Of a stretch of DNA of 64,000 nucleotides, positions 9,444 to 17,292 are shown one piece after another. Below the pieces are notes generated by a model. It had not been told where the DNA came from and made no database searches. It worked only from the letters and a program-made list of their open reading frames with translations. A program made the position numbers and the translations under genes. Within the stretch, counting starts at the first letter, position 1; each line of letters begins with the position of its first letter. The DNA is from an uncultured Woeseia sp. (GTDB lineage Bacteria > Pseudomonadota > Gammaproteobacteria > Steroidobacterales > Woeseiaceae). The stretch spans positions 5,170-69,169 of the forward strand of contig CALALV010000002.1 of NCBI GenBank assembly GCA_937925605.1, read 5' to 3'.

Positions 9444-10004
9444 TCAGAACAGCTTGAGCCCGCCGCCGCGCTCCGAGTTCTTCCTGCGTCGTCGCCGCAT
9501 GCGCGACTGCAGTTCCTTGCGGCGCTCGTCGAGCCAGTCCTCGCGGGTGATGTCGGTGCTCTTCGGCTTGACCCCGGTACGCGGCGCCATGCGCTCGCGG
9601 TAGTCGCAGAAATCCCGGTAGGCCTCTAGTTCGTGGCGGAGCTCGCGCACCACGAGTTCGATCATGATCGCGTCGTCGAGAAAGCCGAGGCCGGGAATAT
9701 GGTCCGGAATCAGGTCCTCCGGGTCGCGGAAATACGCTAGCGCGTTCAGGACGCGGGACGTCTCCGGCGCCGGCAGCCGCCATTCGTGGTCTTCCAGCAT
9801 GCGGATCATTAACTCGAGGCGTTCGAGGCGCTCCGCGATGAACTGCGGAACCCGCACGTCGCGAACCTGGGCCAGCAGCTCCCGCGCCGAAGCGACGATT
9901 TCCTCGGCCGACAGGTGAACGGCGGCCTTGCGAGCCTCGTTCATGATGAGCCGGAAATGCTTGAGGTCGTCTTCGTCGAGTTCGAAGGAGACGCGCAGGC
10001 TCAT
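9444..10004 (-). CDS. DUF1232 (YkvA-like) protein
   Basis: The 186-residue protein contains the DUF1232 signature YFRDPEDLIPDHIPGLGFLDDA at about residues 90-111, split here between the RDPEDLIPD and GLGFLDDA motifs. It is preceded by a helical N-terminal domain that begins MSLRVSFELDEDDLKHFRL. A basic tail (SRMRRRRRKNSERGGG) closes the protein. DUF1232 proteins are small, often membrane-associated, and of unknown function. No clear transmembrane helix is visible here, so this one may be soluble. Confidence 0.85.
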   Translation of the reverse strand: MSLRVSFELDEDDLKHFRLIMNEARKAAVHLSAEEIVASARELLAQVRDVRVPQFIAERLERLELMIRMLEDHEWRLPAPETSRVLNALAYFRDPEDLIPDHIPGLGFLDDAIMIELVVRELRHELEAYRDFCDYRERMAPRTGVKPKSTDITREDWLDERRKELQSRMRRRRRKNSERGGGLKLF

Positions 10005-10074
10005 TGGCAGACTCCGCGGCGGGGGAGTGCAGACTAGCGGCGGGGGCAGGGGCCGTCAACGCGGCCCGCGCGGC

Positions 10075-10470
10075 CTACTTGCGGGTCCGGCTCCAGTTGC
10101 GTGAACGGTCGAACTGGCCGGTGTTGTAGGGATCGAAGCCGGCGTCCTCACTGTCCTCGGTGAGCGTCTCGTCGATGATCTTCAGCGCTTCGTGGGTGCC
10201 GGTATCCTCGCGCAGGTACTTGCTGCGCACGAGGACGTTCTTGCCGGGGCCGCCGTCCTCGATGCGGCCGCCGAGCTCGGTGTCGAAGCGCAGGTCCTGT
10301 TCCGCGGGGCGAGCCGGCTTGCCCGGCTGCCCGGCGCGGGCCGCGGGCTGCCCCGGGCGCTGCGACGGCGGCCGCACGCGCACACCCGTTTGCCGCAGGT
10401 CGGGCTCGGACTTGCGGCGCGGAAAGATGTGCTCGCGAAACCAGTTGCTTAGTCGTTCGATCATGCTCAT
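10075..10470 (-). CDS. Uncharacterised basic, Pro/Arg-rich protein
   Basis: The likely start gives MSMIERLSNWFREHIF, an amphipathic N-terminal helix; the frame stays open further upstream, but that part has no protein-like character. A low-complexity linker rich in Pro, Gly, Arg and Gln follows. The C-terminal part contains LVRSKYLREDTGTHEALKIIDETL and ends in DPYNTGQFDRSRNWSRTRK. There is no signal peptide. The DPYNTG(Q/R)FDRS ending looks conserved in character, but I cannot name a family. Confidence 0.6.
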   Translation of the reverse strand: MSMIERLSNWFREHIFPRRKSEPDLRQTGVRVRPPSQRPGQPAARAGQPGKPARPAEQDLRFDTELGGRIEDGGPGKNVLVRSKYLREDTGTHEALKIIDETLTEDSEDAGFDPYNTGQFDRSRNWSRTRK

Positions 10471-10537
10471 GTACAGCCGACCATCGTCGGCACGCGGTGT
10501 TCCCGGCCCACTATAGGGCGCACTGCAACAAAGCATG

Positions 10538-10594
10538 CCGCAATGTTGACATAAGCTCCAGCAAAATCTTCATAAAGCGTTGTTTGCATTGCGG
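10538..10594. repeat. 8-bp inverted repeat in an AT-rich promoter region
   Basis: CCGCAATG at 10538-10545 and CATTGCGG at 10587-10594 are exact inverted copies about 41 bp apart. They lie in a short stretch that is AT-rich for this genome, immediately upstream of the leftward gene starting at 10470. A regulator site is possible but the arms are short. Confidence 0.3.
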
Positions 10595-10598
10595 AAAC

Positions 10599-10614
10599 TG
10601 TGAACCCGGTCACA
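10599..10614. promoter_or_regulatory. CRP/Vfr-type palindrome TGTGA-N6-TCACA
   Basis: The sequence is a perfect match to the CRP-family half-sites TGTGA and TCACA with a six-base spacer. The palindrome extends by two bases on each side (CTGTGA...TCACAG). It lies about 130 bp upstream of the leftward gene that starts at 10470 and just after the end of the gene at 10636. A CRP or Vfr homologue binding here is inference from the motif. Confidence 0.5.
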
Positions 10615-10635
10615 GCCTGCCGGCGCTCTCGGCCG

Positions 10636-10923
10636 TCAGGCGGCGGGCCGGCGCCGCAGCAGCCGGACGCTGAGGCGCAGCGCCTGCCAGACCAGGTAGG
10701 GCGACAGCAGCAGGAACAGTACGCTCGGCTCGCCGGCTAGCAGGCGGCCGAGCAGCCGGCCGTGGAAATCGAAGTAGCTGCCGCCCCCGTAATCGCCGAA
10801 CACCGCCTGGCCGACGAGATAGATCGCGGCGGGCAGCAGCAGCAGGCCCGCGAGCCCGAGTATTGCGAACAACAGGGCTTCCCGCTGCAGCGGGCTCCGG
10901 CGAGAGGTTTCGGTGGCGGTCAT
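10636..10923 (-). CDS. Small membrane protein, two helices, unknown
   Basis: The 95-residue product has a basic N-terminus, a long hydrophobic helix at about 17-42 and a second one at about 63-85, then a very basic tail (RLSVRLLRRRPAA). It resembles no family I know. It is the middle of three short leftward genes between 10.0 and 11.3 kb. The neighbour at 10978 is also a small membrane protein, which suggests they may be transcribed together. Confidence 0.6.
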   Translation of the reverse strand: MTATETSRRSPLQREALLFAILGLAGLLLLPAAIYLVGQAVFGDYGGGSYFDFHGRLLGRLLAGEPSVLFLLLSPYLVWQALRLSVRLLRRRPAA

Positions 10924-10977
10924 GCGCGGCGGCGTCGGCGAACGGGGTCGCCATCGTCGGCGCTTCAGGCTAGCAGG

Positions 10978-11292
10978 TCAAGCGCGGTCGTCGTTGGCCG
11001 CCTCGAGCGTCGGTTGCGCGTCAGCGCGCCGTCGGCGCAGGCGCGAGACCTTGATCGCCAGGTGCAGGCAGGCCGCCGAGAACAGCAGGTAATGCGGCAG
11101 GACCCAGAACCAGTCGCTGATGTAGAGCGTCGCGAAAAACGCGGCAAAGCCTGCGGCCAGGTAGAAGTAGGGCAGGCAGTCGTAGAGGAGCCGCGGGAGC
11201 CAGATCTTCCGTGTGGCGACCTTGCCTGCCTTGCGGACCAGGACCTGTGTCTGCGACAGCTCCGGCGCATCCTTGGCGGTGTGGCTTAGCAT
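10978..11292 (-). CDS. Small membrane protein, two helices, unknown
   Basis: The 104-residue protein has a soluble N-terminal 30 residues, then two hydrophobic helices at about 40-60 and 65-82 (LPYFYLAAGFAAFFATLYIS and VLPHYLLFSAACLHLAIKV). The tail is short and charged. I do not recognise it. A CRP-like palindrome lies about 58 bp upstream of its start, so it may respond to cAMP-receptor-type regulation. Confidence 0.6.
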   Translation of the reverse strand: MLSHTAKDAPELSQTQVLVRKAGKVATRKIWLPRLLYDCLPYFYLAAGFAAFFATLYISDWFWVLPHYLLFSAACLHLAIKVSRLRRRRADAQPTLEAANDDRA

Positions 11293-11349
11293 CGTGCTTT
11301 CAGCGGTGTGGAATACAGGGCAAGACTAGCGCAACGGCGCCGCGGGAAC

Positions 11350-11365
11350 CGTGATTGCTCTCACA
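11350..11365. promoter_or_regulatory. Near-consensus CRP-type palindrome CGTGA-N6-TCACA
   Basis: CGTGA and TCACA half-sites are separated by six bases, one mismatch from the CRP consensus. The site lies about 58 bp upstream of the leftward gene that starts at 11292, a plausible activator position. It is the second such site within 0.8 kb. Confidence 0.4.
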
Positions 11366-11379
11366 AACCGCGACCGGCC

Positions 11380-12870
11380 TCAGTCGCAGGGCACCGTGCG
11401 GCCCTCCGCCCAGTGGCGCAGCGCCGCAATGCGCTCGGCCATGACCACCGAGAGCGGCCGGGTCGCCGCCGCCTCGGCAAGCAGGTGCGAGGCCTCGAGC
11501 GCTGCGTCCTGAGCGTGCGCGGCGTACAGCGCGGCGACGACGACCTGCTCGAGTTCCGCACCCGAAAAGCCCTCGGTGCGGGCCGCGACTTCGTGCAGCG
11601 CGGCCGTCGGCAGTCGCCGATCGCGCTTTTCGAGATGGATGCGCAGGATCTCGGCGCGCGTGCGGGCGCCGGGCAGATCGACGAAGAAAATCTCGTCGAA
11701 GCGTCCCTTGCGCACGAGCTCCGGCGGCAGTTCGCTGATCTCGTTCGCGGTCGCGACAACGAAGACCCGCGCACGGCGTTCGGCCAGCCACGCTAGGAAG
11801 CTGCCGAGTACCCGCTGCGCGGTGCCGGTTTCGCCGCCGCGCCCGGCGATGCCTTTCTCGATCTCATCGATCCACAGCACGCAGGGTGCCATGACCTCCG
11901 CCGTCGCGAGCGAGTCGCGCAGGTTGCGTTCGGTCTCGCCGTGGTACTTGTTGTACAGCGTACCGAAATCGAGCCGCAGCAGCGGCACGCCCAGCACGCC
12001 GGCGGTAGCGCGCGCCGCGAGGCTCTTGCCGCAGCCCTGGACGCCGATCAGCAACACGCCTTTCGGCGGGTCAAGGTGCCTTGCGGCGCCGTCGTCGGCG
12101 AAGGCGGGCCGGCGCCGCTCGAGCCACTTCCGCAGCCTGGCCAGGCCGCCGACCTCGGAAAACCGCCGCGTGTCGTATTCGTACTGCAGTACGCCGCCCG
12201 AGTTCAGCAGCTCGTACTTGGCCTGCATGACCTGCGGCAGGTCGTCCTGCCGGATCGCCCCGTCGACGAATATCGCGTTGCGCGCGAGCTGCTCCGTGTC
12301 GGCCTCGGTCAGCCCGGCGAGATTCCGTATCAGCATTTCGAAGGCGCGCGGGTCGGTGCGCACGGCGCTGCCCGGGTGTGCGTCGACGTACTCGCGGGCG
12401 ACCCGTCGCACGATAGCCTCACGCTCCTGTTCGTCGGGCAGCGCGAGCGCGAAGCGCGCGCTGTAGGCCTCGAGTTCCGCCGGCAGCTCGATGCGATGGC
12501 TCATCAGGACCAGGTGTCGCGAGTGTTCGTTGAAGCTCAGGCAGATGTCCTTCAACAGCCGCACGTGCACGGGGTCCTCGAGGAACGGGTGAAAGTCGAG
12601 CAGTACGTAAATACCGGGCTTCGTGACCGCGCGGATGTGACGCAGTACTTCGCCCGGATCGGCATTGTGCAGCTGCGGTTCGAGCTCGATGTCGAGGCGC
12701 TGCAGGCCATCGGTGACGCTCCAGCGGAACAGCGGCACGTAGTCGCCGCCGCTGCGCGCCAGCGTGATCTCGGTCAACAAGCCGAGAACCCGCGACTCGT
12801 CACGGCTCTCGATCACGACCATCGGCGTGCGTGAGCGCAGGATAAGTTCGAGATCTTGTCGCCGGTCCAT
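11380..12870 (-). CDS. AAA-family ATPase (Ycf46-like)
   Basis: The protein has about 496 residues counted from MDRRQDLELILRSR; the open frame upstream is low-complexity and I exclude it. The N-terminal half resembles the non-catalytic domain of Ycf46-like ATPases (TPMVVIESRDESRVLGLL, PGIYVLLDFHPFLEDP). The C-terminal AAA module has Walker A GVQGCGKS at about 281, Walker B VLWIDEIEKG at about 335, sensor-1 VFVVATANEISELPPEL and the arginine-finger region RKGRFDEIFFVDLP. The cellular role of these proteins is poorly known; Ycf46 is linked to photosynthesis in cyanobacteria. A secreted peptidase-like gene lies 20 bp upstream on the same strand. Confidence 0.88.
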   Translation of the reverse strand: MDRRQDLELILRSRTPMVVIESRDESRVLGLLTEITLARSGGDYVPLFRWSVTDGLQRLDIELEPQLHNADPGEVLRHIRAVTKPGIYVLLDFHPFLEDPVHVRLLKDICLSFNEHSRHLVLMSHRIELPAELEAYSARFALALPDEQEREAIVRRVAREYVDAHPGSAVRTDPRAFEMLIRNLAGLTEADTEQLARNAIFVDGAIRQDDLPQVMQAKYELLNSGGVLQYEYDTRRFSEVGGLARLRKWLERRRPAFADDGAARHLDPPKGVLLIGVQGCGKSLAARATAGVLGVPLLRLDFGTLYNKYHGETERNLRDSLATAEVMAPCVLWIDEIEKGIAGRGGETGTAQRVLGSFLAWLAERRARVFVVATANEISELPPELVRKGRFDEIFFVDLPGARTRAEILRIHLEKRDRRLPTAALHEVAARTEGFSGAELEQVVVAALYAAHAQDAALEASHLLAEAAATRPLSVVMAERIAALRHWAEGRTVPCD

Positions 12871-12890
12871 GTCGCAGCGCCGGGAGGACT

Positions 12891-14168
12891 CTAGTTGCAG
12901 CCCGGCAGCTTCCTGGCGCCGAGTGCGTCCGGAAGCTCGCCGTGGATGTCGCGGGCGTGGCGGCGCAGAGCGGCGAGCGTGACGTCGTCGCCGCCGGCGA
13001 CGAGGCGGCGGAGCAGCTCGTCCAGCGGATCGGGCCGGCTGCGTTTCTCGCGCAGCTCGGCGTGCAGCCCGGCGAACACGGCAACGGCCCGCGCCGTCGT
13101 GGCGGCGGTCGATTCGCCGCCACACAGGCTGGCGCTGCTTGAACCCCAGTCGGCCAGGTCGTCGAGCGCCGCGCGGAAGCGGCGTGCCGTGATCGTGCGG
13201 CTGCGCCGCAGGATTTCGAGACCGTAGTACTCGGCGAAACCCTCGATGATCCAGTCCGCGCCGTCTGCGCTGTCGACTTGCATCCCGACGTGCATCAACT
13301 CGTGCAGCAGCGTGCTGGTACCGTTCTCGCTGATCAGCGGCAGGCCCGCGTGCAGGAACAGCGAGGCGGGGCCCGACAGTCCGCCGCGCCAGACGCCGTC
13401 CGAGGCGCTGATGATCGTCAGGCGGTCCGGGAAGTCGGGCAACACGCCGACGAGCTGCGGCAGCGTCCAGTTCAGGAACGCCAGCATGTCCAGCCGACGG
13501 ACGTCCTGGCCGGTCGGGCCGCCGACCAGCACCCGCACGCCCGCGATCGTCTCGAAGCGAACGCCGATGCGCCCGAGCAGCATCCAGCCGGAGGGCCGGT
13601 CGAAGCGGCGCTCGTCGTTCGTCACGAGGTAGACGTCGTCGCGCTCCCGGTAGCGGGTCAGCGACGACCAGCCGCGCGGCAGCTCGAAGCGCAGGGTCGT
13701 CAGGCTGCGCGCGCCGACCAGCGTGCGCGTCGCCGCCGGCGGCATCAGGTCACTGCCGCGGAACAGGGCCCAGTCCTTCGTCATGATTGCGTCGTGCAGG
13801 CGGCCGTTGCGCAGGTGCGCGACCCGGACGGTCCAGCGCAGGCTGCCGCCGCTGTCGCCCGGCAGCCAGCTTACGCGCTCCCCGTCGCGGACCAGCTCGC
13901 CACCGTCGGCGTCGACGCCGGAGAAGCGCGATGCCGGCAGGTCCATCGACAGCTCGCGGAGCAGGCGTCGCGGCTGCCGCACGCTCAATTCGACGCGCGC
14001 CGTACCCTGCGCCGGATCCGGGGTGATCGTGTAGGCGAGTTCGTAGAGCCGCTCCTCCGCGGCCGGCTCCGGGGCCGCCGCGGCGCAGCCCGCCGTAATC
14101 ACGAGCGCAACGAGGAGGCGCAGCCGGCGGCGCGCATCGGCAATGCCGGGGGCTGGGACGCAGTTCAT
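12891..14168 (-). CDS. Secreted HELMH zinc-peptidase-like protein
   Basis: The start at 14168 gives an N-terminal signal peptide (RLRLLVALVITAGCAAAAP) with a possible lipobox around the Cys. The mature 400-residue protein has a beta-rich N-terminal half, like the N-terminal domain of M1-type peptidases. HELMH follows at about residues 287-291 and GFAEYYGLE at about 310; together they form the HExxH...E zinc-binding pattern of gluzincins. Residues after this are helical. It is probably periplasmic or anchored to a membrane. No substrate can be inferred. The 20-bp gap to the downstream AAA ATPase gene suggests an operon. Confidence 0.8.
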   Translation of the reverse strand: MNCVPAPGIADARRRLRLLVALVITAGCAAAAPEPAAEERLYELAYTITPDPAQGTARVELSVRQPRRLLRELSMDLPASRFSGVDADGGELVRDGERVSWLPGDSGGSLRWTVRVAHLRNGRLHDAIMTKDWALFRGSDLMPPAATRTLVGARSLTTLRFELPRGWSSLTRYRERDDVYLVTNDERRFDRPSGWMLLGRIGVRFETIAGVRVLVGGPTGQDVRRLDMLAFLNWTLPQLVGVLPDFPDRLTIISASDGVWRGGLSGPASLFLHAGLPLISENGTSTLLHELMHVGMQVDSADGADWIIEGFAEYYGLEILRRSRTITARRFRAALDDLADWGSSSASLCGGESTAATTARAVAVFAGLHAELREKRSRPDPLDELLRRLVAGGDDVTLAALRRHARDIHGELPDALGARKLPGCN

Positions 14169-14227
14169 ACCGGATTCAGCAGGCTCCTGATAACCTTCGG
14201 AAATCTTTGGCGGCCGAAGTGTTGCAC

Positions 14228-14746
14228 ATGTTCCAGCAGCCAGCCAGTTCAGTACGCGCGCTGCTCGCCGTGGCGATGGCGGCCGGTCTCGCGGCCTGCG
14301 CCGGACCCGCGCCGCGCGAGTCCGGCAGCTCGGCTGCGGAACCGGTCGTCCGGGCGGCACAGCGCCCCGCCGCCCCGGCCCGCCCGGTTCACGAGGCGGC
14401 AGCCGTCGTGGCCGTACGCCAGGTCGGCGTGCCCTACGTGTACGGCGGCAGCGATCGGCGCGGCTTCGACTGCAGCGGCCTTGTCTGGTTCGCCTACCGC
14501 CATGCCGGCAAGCACGTGCCGCGGACGACCCGGACCCTCTGGGATGCGCTGCGGCCGGTCGCACGCGGCCAGCTGCGGGTCGGCGACGTGCTGTTCTTCC
14601 GCATCGCCGGCAAGATGTCGCACGTCGGCCTGTACCTCGGCGAGGGCCGCTTCGTGCACGCGCCGTCGTCCGGCCGTGAGGTCACGATCGCAGCGCTGGA
14701 CGCGCCGTTCTACCGGGAAGCTTTCATCCGGGCCGGGCGGCCCTGA
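14228..14746 (+). CDS. NlpC/P60 family cell-wall peptidase lipoprotein
   Basis: NlpC/P60 enzymes cleave peptide cross-links of peptidoglycan. The chosen start gives a lipoprotein signal with lipobox LAAC at about residues 19-22. The catalytic domain has VPYVYGGSDRRGFDCSGL with the Cys nucleophile at about 82, SHVGLYLGEGRFVHAPSSG with the catalytic His at about 131, and the third polar residue at FVHAP. Length (172 residues) is that of a minimal one-domain member, so it resembles the NlpC/Spr type. The mature protein probably sits at the outer membrane facing the periplasm. Confidence 0.93.
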   Translation: MFQQPASSVRALLAVAMAAGLAACAGPAPRESGSSAAEPVVRAAQRPAAPARPVHEAAAVVAVRQVGVPYVYGGSDRRGFDCSGLVWFAYRHAGKHVPRTTRTLWDALRPVARGQLRVGDVLFFRIAGKMSHVGLYLGEGRFVHAPSSGREVTIAALDAPFYREAFIRAGRP

Positions 14747-14807
14747 AACGCGGCGCGCGCCGCCGGGTGCGCCCCCGCCGGCAGGCGAACCCGTCGACCC
14801 GCTGCCG

Positions 14808-15485
14808 TCAGGCGTCTTCGTCGACGATAAACAGCTTGAGCTGGTCCGACAGGCCCTTGCAGGCCTTCGATTGCGTGCGCGCGAGCAGCGGGATCGGTAC
14901 GACGATCGCCGGCAGGAACGAGGTGCCGCTGAAGTCCGCGGCCACGGTGCCCGCGTCCTCGAGTCCCGACAGGTCCCATACCGAGGCCTCGTAGTTGGCG
15001 TCGTTCTGCCACCAGGCGAAGCCGAAGCAGCCGCCACCGCCGGGTCCCGCCGCGCAGGACAGGCTGCCGCCGCCGGCGACGCGGTCGGTTTCGCCGTCGA
15101 GCCAGACGACGTAGCGCACGCCCTGCTCGCGGATTGCCTGGCGCACGCCGGGGCGCGACATCAGCGTCGGCAGGCCTTTCGTGTCGGCCGGCGCGGTGCG
15201 CGGCTCGAACCACGGGAACAGCGCATCGACGAAATCCTGGTGCGGAATCACCCGCAGTCCGCTGGAGCCGCGGCCGACGGCGTTGCCGACGCAGTCGATG
15301 AAGTCGCTCTCCGTCTCGTTGCCGAGGTGGTAGCTCTTCGCCATGATGACGATGCCCTCGCCATCGCGGATGCCGGTGCCGCCCTGCCGCGAGTCCTCGA
15401 TGCGCGAGGTCACGCAGGCCGCCAGCGGCAGACCGAGCACGGCGAGCACCGGCAGGCGCCAGCGCCTCAGTTCAACCGCTTTCAT
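14808..15485 (-). CDS. Uncharacterised lipoprotein
   Basis: The start at 15485 gives a lipoprotein signal, LPVLAVLGLPLAACVTSR, with lipobox LAAC. The 225-residue protein has no domain I can name. Motifs that stand out are VGRGSSGLRVIPHQDFVDALFPWFEP, EQGVRYVVWLDGETDR and a Gly/Cys-rich stretch SCAAGPGGGGCFGFAWW. The last two look like a beta-hairpin core. It overlaps the upstream gene by 14 bp, so the two lipoproteins are almost certainly translated together and may act together. Confidence 0.75.
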   Translation of the reverse strand: MKAVELRRWRLPVLAVLGLPLAACVTSRIEDSRQGGTGIRDGEGIVIMAKSYHLGNETESDFIDCVGNAVGRGSSGLRVIPHQDFVDALFPWFEPRTAPADTKGLPTLMSRPGVRQAIREQGVRYVVWLDGETDRVAGGGSLSCAAGPGGGGCFGFAWWQNDANYEASVWDLSGLEDAGTVAADFSGTSFLPAIVVPIPLLARTQSKACKGLSDQLKLFIVDEDA

Positions 15486-16155
15486 CGCTCGTGTCCTCCT
15501 GGGCCGTGGTTTGCAGGGCCGCGGGAGGCCCGGCATTCAGGTCGTCGCCGGTCGCCCCCTCGGCACGCTGCCGCAGCTTGCTGATCCCGGTCGCCTTGTC
15601 CATTTGCAGGATGATCAGGGCCGCGGCATCGCGCATGGCCAGCACGGCCGCGCGCTTCAGCGCCTCGTCGCCGCCGAAGGTCGAGGTCTGGCTCTTCCCG
15701 TAGGCGCTGATCGGCCAGTTGGCGATCTGCGTGCCGCGGTCGTCGAAAATCTTGATGCGATAGCGGATCCAGACCGCGAATGCATCGGTCTGGCTTTGCT
15801 CGGGAACCGAGAACTCGAAGGCATCGATGCCGGGCTCGATCAGCGCGTCGAAGCCGTGTGCGGCCGGATCGACCTCGCCGTCGATGACGGTCACGTCGCT
15901 GAACATCGAGCCGAACAGCTTGTCGAACAGCAGCCGGTTCGAGCGGCCGAGGTCGATCTTCCATTTCTCCTTGCCGATGACGCGCTCTTCGTGGACGAAA
16001 CTGTCGAAGGTCTCCGGGTAGCGCACGCCGACGTTCAGCGGCATGGCGGACACGAGCGGATCGGGTATGCGCGGGTCGTGCATGGCGACCTGCGATCCGC
16101 AGGCCTGCAGCAACAGCAGCAGGCCGAGCGCAACTGGAATTGAGCGTACCGACAT
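15472..16155 (-). CDS. Uncharacterised lipoprotein
   Basis: The start at 16155 gives the lipoprotein signal ALGLLLLLQACGSQ. The 227-residue protein has NVGVRYPETFDSFVHEE, then LGRSNRLLFDKLFGSMFSDV. A later FAVWIRYRIKIFDDRGTQIANWPISAYGKS looks like a beta-sheet with a lipoprotein-assembly character. A helical segment (LKRAAVLAMRDAAALIILQM) follows. This layout is common in outer-membrane lipoproteins of unknown function. It is the first gene of a two-gene operon with the lipoprotein at 14808. Confidence 0.75.
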   Translation of the reverse strand: MSVRSIPVALGLLLLLQACGSQVAMHDPRIPDPLVSAMPLNVGVRYPETFDSFVHEERVIGKEKWKIDLGRSNRLLFDKLFGSMFSDVTVIDGEVDPAAHGFDALIEPGIDAFEFSVPEQSQTDAFAVWIRYRIKIFDDRGTQIANWPISAYGKSQTSTFGGDEALKRAAVLAMRDAAALIILQMDKATGISKLRQRAEGATGDDLNAGPPAALQTTAQEDTSDESG

Positions 16156-16296
16156 CGAGTCCCCGGGGCAGCGGCGCCTGGCTGCGTCGCCGTCACATCC
16201 GTTTGTTTGAGCCCATGCGGCGGGCTTTAGTTCCGCGCGGGAACGGCCCGGAGCGCCCATCGACTTTAGACCGGCCCCGCAGCCGGCGCAACAGCC

Positions 16297-17292
16297 TCAG
16301 GCGTACCAGGGCAACGGCGGTTCCTGGGTCAGCGCGGTCTGCTCGCGCAGCGCCAGCACGTGCTCGTCCCAGTAGCGCGGCGTGTCGAACCAGGGGAAGG
16401 CCTGCTTGAACGCGGGGTCGTCCCAGCGGCGCGCCAGCCAGGCCGCGTAATGCAGCATGCGCAGGCTGCGCAGCGCTTCCACGAGGTGCAGTTCGCGCGC
16501 ATCGAAGCGGCGGAATTCCTCGTAGCCGTCCAGCAGCGTGGCGAGCTGGGGCGTCTGTTCGTCCCGATCGCCCGACAGGAACATCCACAGGTCCTGCACC
16601 GCCGTGCCGCTGCGCGCGTCGTCGAGGTCGACGATGTGGACGCGCTCGTCCTGCACGAGCACGTTGCCGGGGTGTAAGTCGCCGTGCAGGCGCAGCTCGC
16701 GGACGGCGCCCGCGCGCTCGAAGGCCTCCTCGACGGCCTCGAGCAGGTGTTCGGTCACGCCGGCGTAGACCTCGCGCTGCTCGGCCGGGATAAAGTCCGA
16801 GTCGAGCAGGTAGTCCACGGCGTCATAGCCGTACGACTCGATGTCGACGGCCGGGCGATGGGCGAAATCGGCGCGCTCGCCGACGTTGTGGATGCGGGCG
16901 ACGAAGCGCCCGATCTGCCGCTGCAGGTCCTTGCTGTCGAGTTCCGGGGCGCGGCCGCCGTGACACGGCGACACGGACACGCGGAAGGGCCCGCGGTGGT
17001 GCAGCGTTGCGCCGTCGATTGCAAGCGGCGCGACCACCGGGATCTCGGCTTCGGCCAGCTCGGCCGCGAAGGCGTGCTCCTCGTGAATCGCGTCGTCCGA
17101 CCAGCGCGCCGGCCGGTAGAATTTGGCGACGACCGGGCGGGCGTCCTCGATGCCGACCTGGTAGACGCGGTTTTCGTAGGAATTGAGCGCGAGCAGGCGG
17201 CCGTTCGTGCGGAAACCGAGCCCCTCGAGCGTGTCGAGGATGTCGTCGGGCGTGAGTTCCCGGAACGCCAGCGTCGGGTCGGCGGCCGTCAC
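16297..17292 (-). CDS. srkA: Stress-response Ser/Thr protein kinase SrkA (YihE/RdoA)
   Basis: SrkA is an aminoglycoside-phosphotransferase-fold protein kinase that in E. coli counters stress-induced death and is tied to the Cpx response. The 331-residue protein matches in length and motifs. These include LTPDDILDTLEGLGFRTNGRLLALNSYENRVYQ split across its N-terminal lobe, VVAKFYRPARWS with the ATP-binding Lys, LRLHGDLHPGNVLV as catalytic loop and VHIVDLDDARSG as metal-binding DxD. Its start overlaps the bipA stop by 4 bp, so it is translationally coupled to bipA. Confidence 0.95.
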   Translation of the reverse strand: MTAADPTLAFRELTPDDILDTLEGLGFRTNGRLLALNSYENRVYQVGIEDARPVVAKFYRPARWSDDAIHEEHAFAAELAEAEIPVVAPLAIDGATLHHRGPFRVSVSPCHGGRAPELDSKDLQRQIGRFVARIHNVGERADFAHRPAVDIESYGYDAVDYLLDSDFIPAEQREVYAGVTEHLLEAVEEAFERAGAVRELRLHGDLHPGNVLVQDERVHIVDLDDARSGTAVQDLWMFLSGDRDEQTPQLATLLDGYEEFRRFDARELHLVEALRSLRMLHYAAWLARRWDDPAFKQAFPWFDTPRYWDEHVLALREQTALTQEPPLPWYA

